Below, one piece after another: positions 51,496-60,169 of a stretch of 64,000 nt of DNA; position 1 is the stretch's first letter, and every line of letters starts with the position of its first letter. The stretch is taken from NCBI GenBank assembly GCA_951812655.1, contig OX638319.1, positions 744,001-808,000 of the forward strand, given 5' to 3'. The notes under the pieces were generated by a model. The model worked only from the letters and a program-made list of their open reading frames with translations. It had not been told where the DNA came from and ran no database searches. This DNA comes from an uncultured Candidatus Nitrosopumilus sp. GTDB lineage: Archaea > Thermoproteota > Nitrososphaeria > Nitrososphaerales > Nitrosopumilaceae. The position numbers and the translations under genes were made by a program.

Positions 51496-54400
51496 ATGGT
51501 ACATCCTTCAATTAAGCGTTGGCCAGTTGTTCAAGATATTTTAAAACGTGAAGGAATTGCGCGTCAGCATCTCAATTCCTTTGATGAGTTTTTGGAGCGT
51601 GGACTTCAAAGTATAATCAATGAAGTTGGTCAGATTGAAATTGAAAATGCAGAATATCCTTATAAAATTCAATTAGGTAAAGTCAAGCTTCAACAACCAC
51701 GAATGATGGAGCTAGATGGCTCTATCACCCATATTACTCCTGCAGAGGCAAGATTGAGAAATGTTTCTTACTCTGCACCTGTGATGATGGAGGCCAGTGT
51801 TATTGAAGACGGGAAAATACTAGAATCCAGGTTTGTACATATTGGAGATGTTCCAGTTATGGCAAAATCAAATGCTTGTATATTAAATAATTTCTCTACT
51901 CAAAAATTAATTGAACATGGTGAAGACCCAAGTGATCCCGGAGGTTATTTCATAATTAATGGTTCAGAACGAGTAATTGTGGGATTGGAAGATCTTTCGT
52001 ACAACAAAATTATTGTTGATAGGGAGACTGTAGGTGGAAATATTGTTTTTAAAGCAAAAGTCTATTCGTCAATAGTTGGGTATCGTGCAAAATTAGAGCT
52101 TGTAATGAAAAATGATGGATTGATTGTTGCTAGAATTCCTGGTTCTCCTGTAGATATACCTGCTGTTACATTAATGAGAGCTCTGGGATTGGAATCTGAC
52201 AGAGAAATTGCTTCTGTGGTTTCATTAGTAGATGATATTCAAGATGAGCTTGAGGGCTCATTTGAAAAAGCTGGTGATGTCCCAACATCTAAAGACGCTA
52301 TCATCTATATCAGTAAAAGAATTGCTCCTGGAATGTTAGAGGAATTCCAGATTAAACGTGCTGAAACTTTACTTGATTGGGGTTTGTTGCCTCATTTAGG
52401 CAAACATCCTGAAAATAGAAAAGAAAAGGCACAATTTTTGGGTGAGGCAGCTTGCAAGTTATTGGAGTTAAAACTTGCCTGGATTTCTCCAGATGACAAG
52501 GATCATTATGGAAACAAAGTGATCAAATTTGCAGGACAAATGCTGGCAGATCTATTCAGAACTGCATTTAGAAACTTGGTGAGAGATATGAAATACCAAT
52601 TAGAAAGATCTGGCCAAAAACGTGGAATCAATGCAGTTGCTGCAGCAATTCGTCCTGGAATTATTACTGATAAGTTAAACAATGCTATTGCAACTGGTAA
52701 CTGGGGAAGAGGAAGAGTTGGGGTAACTCAATTACTTGACCGAACTAATTATCTTTCTACAATTAGTCATCTGAGAAGAATTCAATCGCCTCTTAGTAGG
52801 ACTCAACCCAATTTCGAGGCCAGAGACTTACATGCTACTCACTTTGGAAGAATTTGTCCAAGTGAAACTCCTGAAGGTTCTAACTGTGGCTTGGTAAAGA
52901 ATTTAGCTCTCTCTGGAATCATTTCTGTAAATGTTGCATCTGAAGAAATTATAGAAAAGCTTTATGATCTTGGTACAGTTCATTTCTTTGATGCTAAGGA
53001 AGACTTGAAAAAAGACGGTACACGAATATTTGTAGATGGACGTCTTATTGGATATTATAAAGATGGTGCTGAACTAGCTGAGTCTGTTAGGGATCTTAGA
53101 AGAAATTCAAAAATTCATCCTCATGTTGGAGTTTCATTCCATAAATCCGATATTGAGGGCTCTACAACAAGGTTGTATGTTAATTGTAATGCAGGTAGAG
53201 TATTGCGTCCATTGATTATAATTAAAGATAACAAGTCGTTGTTAACTTCTGAATTATTGGATAAAATTTCTAAGAAATTACTTTCCTGGACTGATCTTTT
53301 GAGAATGGGGATATTGGAAGTAATTGATGCCAATGAAGAAGAAAATTGCTATGTCACTTTGGATGAAAAAGATACAAAGAAACATACTCACTTGGAAGTA
53401 TTCCCACCTGCAATTTTAGGCGCAGGAGCTTCTATAATTCCATATCCTGAACATAATCAATCTCCTAGAAATACATACGAGTCTGCAATGGCAAAGCAAA
53501 GTTTAGGATTTTCAACACCTATGATGAATACCAGTACATATGTGAGACAACATCTGATGCTTTATCCTCAAGTCCCAATAGTAAATACGAAAGCAATGAA
53601 TCTTTTGGGGTTGGAAGATAGGCCTGCCGGACAAAATTGTATTGTTGCTGTATTGCCATTTGATGGTTACAATATTGAGGATGCGATTGTTCTTAGTAAA
53701 GCGTCTGTTGACAGAGGGTTGGGTAGAACATTCTTCTTTAGAATTTATGATGCTGAGGCAAAACAATATCCTGGTGGAATGCGTGACAGTTTTGAGATTC
53801 CAAATGCTGAAGACAACATAAGAGGTTACAAGGGGGAGCGCGCGTATAGATTACTTGAGGATGATGGAGTTGTTGCATCTGAGTCACCTGTTAAAGGTGG
53901 TGATATTTTGATTGGAAAAACTAGTCCTCCAAGATTTATGGAAGAGTATAGGGAATTCGAATCATCTGGACCATATAGAAGAGATACATCTATTGGTGTT
54001 AGACCTTCTGAAGCAGGTGTTATTGATACTGTAGTTATGACTCAATCAAATGAAGGTGGGAAAATGTATAAAATTAGAGCAAGAGACATGAGAGTTCCTG
54101 AAATTGGTGATAAGTTTGCATCACGACACGGACAAAAAGGTGTACTTGGAATTTTAGCTAAAGCCGAAGATTTGCCATATACTGCAGAAGGAATGTCTCC
54201 TGATGTATTGATCAATCCCCATGCATTTCCATCAAGAATGACAGTTGGAATGATGATGGAGTCTGTGTGTGGGAAAGCTGCAGCATTTCGTGGAAAACGA
54301 TTTGACGGTTCAGCGTTTGTCGGAGAAAAAATGGATGAAGTTAAAGAAGTAATGGATGCACACAATTTCAAATATTCTGGTAAAGAAATTATGTATGATG

Positions 54401-54843
54401 GACGTACTGGAAAATCTTTCCCTGTTGACGTCTTTATTGGAGTTGTATATTATCAGAAACTTCATCATATGGTCGCAGATAAAATCCATGCAAGAGCTCG
54501 TGGACAAGTTCAGATGTTAACTAAACAGCCAACCGAAGGAAGAGCTCGAGGAGGTGGATTAAGGTTTGGTGAAATGGAGAGAGATTGCTTGATTGCATAT
54601 GGAGCTTCTATGATTCTAAAAGATAGGTTGTTGGACGAATCTGATAAGTCTGACATATTCGTATGTGAAAGATGTGGATTAGTGGCTTATCATGATGTTA
54701 AACAGAGAAAATATGTATGTAGAGTTTGCGGTGACAAATCCAAGGTGTCATCTGTATCTGTTGCTTATGCGTTCAAATTACTTTTGCAGGAAATGCAAAG
54801 TCTTAATGTTGCTCCTCGTTTACTGATCAAGGAGAAGATCTAA
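51496..54843 (+). CDS. rpoB: RNA polymerase subunit B, unsplit
   Basis: A 1115-residue full-length Rpo2, with both halves in one chain (some euryarchaea split it into B' and B''). FGRICPSETPEGSNCGLVKNL, FDGYNIEDAIVLSK, KFASRHGQKG and GGLRFGEMERDC are catalytic-core motifs. The C-terminal zinc site CERCG...CRVCG lies near residues 1056-1080. It forms one side of the cleft and the catalytic centre with A. Its stop overlaps the rpoA ATG by one base (TAATG). Confidence 0.98.
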   Translation: MVHPSIKRWPVVQDILKREGIARQHLNSFDEFLERGLQSIINEVGQIEIENAEYPYKIQLGKVKLQQPRMMELDGSITHITPAEARLRNVSYSAPVMMEASVIEDGKILESRFVHIGDVPVMAKSNACILNNFSTQKLIEHGEDPSDPGGYFIINGSERVIVGLEDLSYNKIIVDRETVGGNIVFKAKVYSSIVGYRAKLELVMKNDGLIVARIPGSPVDIPAVTLMRALGLESDREIASVVSLVDDIQDELEGSFEKAGDVPTSKDAIIYISKRIAPGMLEEFQIKRAETLLDWGLLPHLGKHPENRKEKAQFLGEAACKLLELKLAWISPDDKDHYGNKVIKFAGQMLADLFRTAFRNLVRDMKYQLERSGQKRGINAVAAAIRPGIITDKLNNAIATGNWGRGRVGVTQLLDRTNYLSTISHLRRIQSPLSRTQPNFEARDLHATHFGRICPSETPEGSNCGLVKNLALSGIISVNVASEEIIEKLYDLGTVHFFDAKEDLKKDGTRIFVDGRLIGYYKDGAELAESVRDLRRNSKIHPHVGVSFHKSDIEGSTTRLYVNCNAGRVLRPLIIIKDNKSLLTSELLDKISKKLLSWTDLLRMGILEVIDANEEENCYVTLDEKDTKKHTHLEVFPPAILGAGASIIPYPEHNQSPRNTYESAMAKQSLGFSTPMMNTSTYVRQHLMLYPQVPIVNTKAMNLLGLEDRPAGQNCIVAVLPFDGYNIEDAIVLSKASVDRGLGRTFFFRIYDAEAKQYPGGMRDSFEIPNAEDNIRGYKGERAYRLLEDDGVVASESPVKGGDILIGKTSPPRFMEEYREFESSGPYRRDTSIGVRPSEAGVIDTVVMTQSNEGGKMYKIRARDMRVPEIGDKFASRHGQKGVLGILAKAEDLPYTAEGMSPDVLINPHAFPSRMTVGMMMESVCGKAAAFRGKRFDGSAFVGEKMDEVKEVMDAHNFKYSGKEIMYDGRTGKSFPVDVFIGVVYYQKLHHMVADKIHARARGQVQMLTKQPTEGRARGGGLRFGEMERDCLIAYGASMILKDRLLDESDKSDIFVCERCGLVAYHDVKQRKYVCRVCGDKSKVSSVSVAYAFKLLLQEMQSLNVAPRLLIKEKI

Positions 54844-57800
54844 TGTCTGTTCAAGCAATCAAAGCAATTGATGGGATTCAATTTTCTATATGGTCTCCTA
54901 CAGAAATTAGAAAATACTCTGTAGCAGAAATCACTGCTCCTGAAACATATGATGAAGATGGAATGCCTGTTCAGGGAGGTTTAATGGATGGTAGACTGGG
55001 GACGCTTGAACCTGGTCAAAAATGTCTAACCTGTGGAAATACTGCGGCGAGGTGTCCTGGACATTTCGGTCATATTGAACTTGCAGAACCAATTCTGCAC
55101 ATTGCATTTATTGATAATATTTACAAGCTATTGCAATCAACATGTCGTTCTTGTGCAAGACTCAAGGTTCCACAGGATGATCTAAATTCATTCCAAAAAA
55201 TCAAAGACAAGCATGCTGCATATACTGCAATTTCTCAAAAAAGGATTCCTGAGCAAATCATAGAAAAAGCCAAGAAAGCTAAAGAATGTCCTCATTGTGG
55301 AAAAACACAGTACGAATTAGTTTTTACAAAACCTACAATTTTTGTTGAGAAAACTGAAATTGGAGAACATAGATTATTGCCAATTACAATTAGGGAAAGA
55401 TTTTCACAAATTCTAGATGACGATCTAAGACTATTGTCGTATGATCCTGCAACTGCTAGACCTGAATGGTTTATTCTGCAGGCGTTGCCCGTCCCTCCTG
55501 TTACAGTCAGGCCTTCAATTATTCTTGAAACTGGAATTAGATCTGAAGATGATCTAACTCATAAAATGGTCGATATCATCAGGGTTAATCAAAGACTAAA
55601 GGAGAGTAAAGAAGCTGGAACTCCACCATTGATTGTTCAAGATTTGGTTGATTTACTGCAGTATCACTCAACAACCTATTTTGATAACGAGGTTTCTGGA
55701 ATTCCACAGGCACATCATCGTTCTGGACGTCCTCTCAAAACTTTGACTCAAAGATTAAAAGGAAAAGAAGGGAGATTTAGAGGGTCATTATCTGGAAAAA
55801 GAGTTGATTTTTCAAGTAGAACTGTCATTTCACCTGATCCAAATTTGGATTTGTCTGAAGTAGGTGTACCTGAACAAATTGCAATGAAATTAACCATTCC
55901 TGAAATTGTCACTGAATGGAACATTGCTCGAATGAGAAAACTTGTAATCAATGGACCTGAAAAATTCCCTGGCGTTAATTATATCGTTAGACCTGATGGT
56001 GTAAAGATTAGATTAGATTTTGTAGAAGATCGTTCGATTATTGCTGAATCTCTTGAAATTGGATATTTGATTGAGAGGCATCTTGCAGATGGTGATATAG
56101 TGATGTTCAATAGACAACCTTCTCTTCACCAGATGTCTATCATGGCTCATTATGTGCGTGTACTTCCTGGTAAAACATTCAGATTACATCCTTCTGTATG
56201 TCCTCCTTACAATGCTGACTTTGATGGTGATGAAATGAATCTTCATGTTCCTCAAAGTGAGGAAGCCCGAGCCGAAGCAATTCTCTTAATGAGGGTTCAA
56301 GATCAGCTGATTTCACCAAGATATGGAGGTCCAATAATTGGAGCACTGAGAGACTTTGTAACTGGAGCATATCTTTTGACTAAAGATGACACTGTTTTGT
56401 CTATTCAAGAATTTTCAAATTATGCAATGCTTGGAGGATATGCTGATGTGCTTCCAAAACCTGGCACTAAAACAAAAGATGGTCCTGCTTATACTGGAAA
56501 ACAATTGTTTTCTCTTTTCCTTCCAAAAGATTTCAATTACGTTCTTACATCAAAGTGGTCTAAAGGAACAAATGGTCCACAAAAAGACGTGGTAATTAAA
56601 AATGGAGAATTGATCAGTGGCGTAATTGACAAGACATCGATTGGTGCAGAAGAGCCTGAGAGTGTTTTACACCGGATTACAAAGGATTATGGGAATACAA
56701 TAGGGAAAAATTTCCTAAACTCTATTTTGATCATGGTCAAGCAGTTTATCACTCATTATGGATTTAGCTATGGTTATGGTGACCTTGTTGTGCCTGAAAA
56801 GAATGTACAGCAGATTTTGGATGACATTCAAGAAACTTATGATGTTGTCTCAGATCTAACAAATCAATATGAAAAAGGTACTTTGAAACTTACAAGAGGT
56901 ATGAAGGCTGAGGAAGCTCTTGAGGCATATATTGTAAACGAATTAGGTAAGGCAAGAGAAAAGGCAGGATCTACTGCCAATGAATCCCTTGATGATGGCA
57001 ATGCTGGAAAAATCATGGCTACTACTGGTGCCAGAGGTTCAGCACTTAACGTAGGACAAATGGCCGGTGCATTAGGCCAACAGTCAAGAAGGGGTAATAG
57101 GATGAATGACGGATATAGTAATCGTGCATTAACGCATTATAGAGAACATGATAGCAATCCTGATGCACATGGTTTTGTAAAGTCTAATTATAGAACTGGT
57201 CTTACCACTCTTGAATTTTTCTTCCACGCTATGGGTGGCCGTGAAGGACTCGTAGATACTGCGGTAAGAACACAACAGAGTGGTTACATGCAACGTAGAT
57301 TGATTAACGCATTAGAACATATCCGATTAGAATATGATGGAACTGTAAGAGATCCGCATGGGCATATTGTCCAATTTTTGTATGGTGAAGATGGAATCGA
57401 TGTGCAAAAAAGCGATCACGGTGAAGCATTTAACAGTATAAGGTTGGCAGAGTCCCAAACAATGGTTGATTCTGGAAAGAAGGCTACCAAAGATGAGATT
57501 GATACTTTGACAAAGAAGTATACAAAGACATTCAATCCAAGGCTTACAACTTTAGTATCTGAAGCGTTGCAAAAGTCTGGTCTGAGTAAGGCCGGTGTGG
57601 AGTCAGTATGTAAGAAGGGACTTTTACTTTACAACAAAGCAAAAGTGGAACCTGGACAAGCAGTGGGGATAATTACTGCCCAGTCTATTGGAGAACCTGG
57701 AACTCAGATGACCTTAAGGACATTCCACTTTGCAGGAATTAAGGAAAGAAACGTCACTTTGGGGTTGCCAAGATTGATTGAATTGGTAGATGCAAGAAAA

Positions 57801-58640
57801 AAACCCGTAACGCCTACTATGGATATCTATCTTGATGAAGAATCAAAGAAGTCTAGAGAGAAGGCAATTGAAGTTGCAAGAAATGTGCTGCAAACTAAAG
57901 TAAGTGCATTGGTTGCTGATACTGAAACAGATTATTCTACAAACATCAAACTAATTCTTAGTTCTAATAGGCTTAGAGAAAGAGGATGTTCTATTGCTGA
58001 AGTAGAAGCCGCACTTTCATCAAACAAGAAATTCAAGATGGAAATCACTGGAGAATTAATTACTTTGAACTTGGTTGATGAGGCTGATACCGCAACTGCG
58101 ATTGCAATCCGAAACAAGGTTCTTAATACTACTGTTAAAGGAGTTCCAGACATTGAGCGTGTAACGTTGGTTCAAAAGGAAGATGAATGGGTAATTCAAA
58201 CAACTGGTTCTAACATAGCAAAATTGCTTGAAGTCAAGGGTATTGACAAAAGAAATGTTAGGACAAATAATGTGTTTGAAATTGCAGGAACTTTGGGTAT
58301 TGAGGCTGCAAGAAATGCATTGATTAATGAGCTCAACCACACTTTAGGTGACCAAGGCCTGGAAGTTGATGATAGATATATTATGTTAGTTTCTGATTTA
58401 ATGTGTTCTAGAGGTTACATGCAGCAGATTGGTAGACATGGTATTGCAGGTACCAAAGACAGTGTTCTTGCAAGGGCTGCATTTGAAATTACGGTGCCCA
58501 CAATTGCACACGCTGCACTGGCTGGTGATGTTGAACAGCTCAAGGGTATTACTGAAAATGTGATTGTCGGTAGTAACATTCCAATTGGAAGTGGTACAGT
58601 TGATTTGTATATGCAAGTCAGCAAGAAAAAAAAGGAGTAA
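54843..58640 (+). CDS. rpoA: RNA polymerase subunit A, unsplit A'-A'' fusion
   Basis: A 1265-residue Rpo1. The N-terminal zinc region CLTCG...CPGHFGH is near residue 60; the catalytic Mg-binding NADFDGDEMN is at 457-466; the bridge helix region LTTLEFFFHAMGGREGL is near 785; the A'' part begins before VEPGQAVGIITAQSIGEPGTQ near 935. Most archaea split this gene into A' and A''; a single gene is a known feature of Nitrososphaerota. No inteins. Cotranscribed with rpoB and probably with the LSm gene. Confidence 0.98.
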   Translation: MSVQAIKAIDGIQFSIWSPTEIRKYSVAEITAPETYDEDGMPVQGGLMDGRLGTLEPGQKCLTCGNTAARCPGHFGHIELAEPILHIAFIDNIYKLLQSTCRSCARLKVPQDDLNSFQKIKDKHAAYTAISQKRIPEQIIEKAKKAKECPHCGKTQYELVFTKPTIFVEKTEIGEHRLLPITIRERFSQILDDDLRLLSYDPATARPEWFILQALPVPPVTVRPSIILETGIRSEDDLTHKMVDIIRVNQRLKESKEAGTPPLIVQDLVDLLQYHSTTYFDNEVSGIPQAHHRSGRPLKTLTQRLKGKEGRFRGSLSGKRVDFSSRTVISPDPNLDLSEVGVPEQIAMKLTIPEIVTEWNIARMRKLVINGPEKFPGVNYIVRPDGVKIRLDFVEDRSIIAESLEIGYLIERHLADGDIVMFNRQPSLHQMSIMAHYVRVLPGKTFRLHPSVCPPYNADFDGDEMNLHVPQSEEARAEAILLMRVQDQLISPRYGGPIIGALRDFVTGAYLLTKDDTVLSIQEFSNYAMLGGYADVLPKPGTKTKDGPAYTGKQLFSLFLPKDFNYVLTSKWSKGTNGPQKDVVIKNGELISGVIDKTSIGAEEPESVLHRITKDYGNTIGKNFLNSILIMVKQFITHYGFSYGYGDLVVPEKNVQQILDDIQETYDVVSDLTNQYEKGTLKLTRGMKAEEALEAYIVNELGKAREKAGSTANESLDDGNAGKIMATTGARGSALNVGQMAGALGQQSRRGNRMNDGYSNRALTHYREHDSNPDAHGFVKSNYRTGLTTLEFFFHAMGGREGLVDTAVRTQQSGYMQRRLINALEHIRLEYDGTVRDPHGHIVQFLYGEDGIDVQKSDHGEAFNSIRLAESQTMVDSGKKATKDEIDTLTKKYTKTFNPRLTTLVSEALQKSGLSKAGVESVCKKGLLLYNKAKVEPGQAVGIITAQSIGEPGTQMTLRTFHFAGIKERNVTLGLPRLIELVDARKKPVTPTMDIYLDEESKKSREKAIEVARNVLQTKVSALVADTETDYSTNIKLILSSNRLRERGCSIAEVEAALSSNKKFKMEITGELITLNLVDEADTATAIAIRNKVLNTTVKGVPDIERVTLVQKEDEWVIQTTGSNIAKLLEVKGIDKRNVRTNNVFEIAGTLGIEAARNALINELNHTLGDQGLEVDDRYIMLVSDLMCSRGYMQQIGRHGIAGTKDSVLARAAFEITVPTIAHAALAGDVEQLKGITENVIVGSNIPIGSGTVDLYMQVSKKKKE

Positions 58641-58660
58641 ATTAGAATTAGGTGTTTGAT

Positions 58661-58891
58661 ATGGCTGATGAAATTTCTACATTGATGAACAATAGCAAAA
58701 ACAAAATCGTTCTACTTAGGTTGAGGAACACCAAAACCGTTCAAGGGATTCTGAAAGACTTTGACATTCATATGAATTTGACCTTGGATGACGCAGAAGA
58801 CATCTCTGATGAAAAATCTGTAAAACTTGGAAAAATCTTGTTACGTGGAGATAATGTATTATCTGTTTCTCTACCTGATGAGGATGACTAG
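58661..58891 (+). CDS. LSm (Sm-like archaeal) RNA-binding protein
   Basis: A 76-residue single LSm domain. NKIVLLRLRNTKTVQGILKDFDIHMNLTLDDAED is Sm1 and GKILLRGDNVLSVSL is Sm2 with the RNA-contacting RGD/N. Archaeal LSm proteins form heptameric rings binding U-rich RNA. ATG 58661 was chosen: AGGTG six bases before it is a ribosome-binding site, which overlaps an in-frame GTG at 58652. It lies 20 nt after rpoA, in place of the usual L30e. Confidence 0.93.
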   Translation: MADEISTLMNNSKNKIVLLRLRNTKTVQGILKDFDIHMNLTLDDAEDISDEKSVKLGKILLRGDNVLSVSLPDEDD

Positions 58892-58936
58892 AAGTTATTC
58901 GTTAAACATTAAATTAAATCTCTACTCATTTTAAGT

Positions 58937-60118
58937 ATGTTTTATCTTTCATTTTTTTTACCTTTGTTGCTATTTTCAGCATATGGGGAATCTGCTCCAG
59001 TTTATGATGCACCGTACTCTCCGATTTTCACTGATAAGTCTGTTTATTCATGGACGGACAAAATCAAGATTACAATAGTTTCTCCTAGTTGGAATGCCGA
59101 TAAATTTTCTATTGATTCGATAGGAAATCTGGATAGTCATCCAATCAAAGTATCAACATCCGAGCATTCGTTAAAATCATACAAGCTTACTGAAACTGAT
59201 GTAAATTCGGGCATTTTCACAGGCGAAGTAATTCTGACAGGTTTCGCTCATGATGCTGATGGGGATGGGGATGTAGACACAATTCCTAAAACAACTGGCC
59301 ACGGTCCTACCAATGGATTTTTAGAATCTGAACGAGATTCCGCAGTAACCATCTCATTTGAATTTGCAGATGGACTCGTATTGACGGAATCAGTTCCTGT
59401 AAGTTGGAATTTGGGAACGATTAGTTTCTCTAAAGATGTGTTCTTTTTAGATGAATCTGTAGTTGTTCGAGTAATTGATTTTGATATGAATCTGAATCCT
59501 GAAATGTTGGATGTAATTCCAATACATCTTTTTTCAAACTCTGATATTGCAGGAATTGAAGTCAATGCTGTTGAAACCTCTGAAAGTTCTGGTTCCTTTA
59601 TCGCCACAATTTCCACATCTCAAAAATCACCTTCTAGCGGAAATAGATTGTATGTGCTTCCTGGTGATGAAATATTTGTCAAGTATGAAGATCATACATT
59701 GCCAAAACCGTTCTCACATAATGATCACTTGGAAATTAATTCTTTGGCAAAGGTAGATTCGTCAATTCCATATGTCGAAAGACTGTCAATCTTACAACCT
59801 ACTTTTTCTGATGGTGTTGGGGATGGTTTGGAATTGATATCATCTGATTCCCAAATTCAAATTGTTGGGTCTGTCAAAAACAATCACGAGCTGAAACAAA
59901 AATTTGTCTATCTGTTTCAAGTGAAAACCCATGATAATTATGTTGAATCCATTTCGTGGATTCAAGGTGATCTTTTAAGTTATCAGGAGTTGGATGTATC
60001 TCGTTCTTGGATTCCAAAATTACCTGGAAAATATATTGTTGAAACATTTGTTTGGAATTCAATTGAAGATCCTAATGCATTATCAGATTGGACATCTGTT
60101 GTGGTGTCAGTTGAATGA
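58937..60118 (+). CDS. Secreted beta-domain protein
   Basis: A 393-residue secreted protein. A short signal peptide (MFYLSFFLPLLLFSAYG) precedes Ig-like domains with the same 'D.D.NLNPE..D' (IDFDMNLNPEMLD) and 'ESSGSFIATI' motifs as the large surface protein at 36 kb, and an aspartate-rich DADGDGDVD, a possible Ca2+ site. The C-terminal part has an extended W-rich beta stretch (DWTSVVVSVE). No C-terminal anchor, so it may be shed or bound to other surface proteins. TTAAATTAAATC about 22 nt upstream is the promoter. Confidence 0.78.
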   Translation: MFYLSFFLPLLLFSAYGESAPVYDAPYSPIFTDKSVYSWTDKIKITIVSPSWNADKFSIDSIGNLDSHPIKVSTSEHSLKSYKLTETDVNSGIFTGEVILTGFAHDADGDGDVDTIPKTTGHGPTNGFLESERDSAVTISFEFADGLVLTESVPVSWNLGTISFSKDVFFLDESVVVRVIDFDMNLNPEMLDVIPIHLFSNSDIAGIEVNAVETSESSGSFIATISTSQKSPSSGNRLYVLPGDEIFVKYEDHTLPKPFSHNDHLEINSLAKVDSSIPYVERLSILQPTFSDGVGDGLELISSDSQIQIVGSVKNNHELKQKFVYLFQVKTHDNYVESISWIQGDLLSYQELDVSRSWIPKLPGKYIVETFVWNSIEDPNALSDWTSVVVSVE

Positions 60119-60169
60119 AAAGTATAATTTGTTAGTGGCCGTTAAATAGAAAATTATGTTATCGCTTGT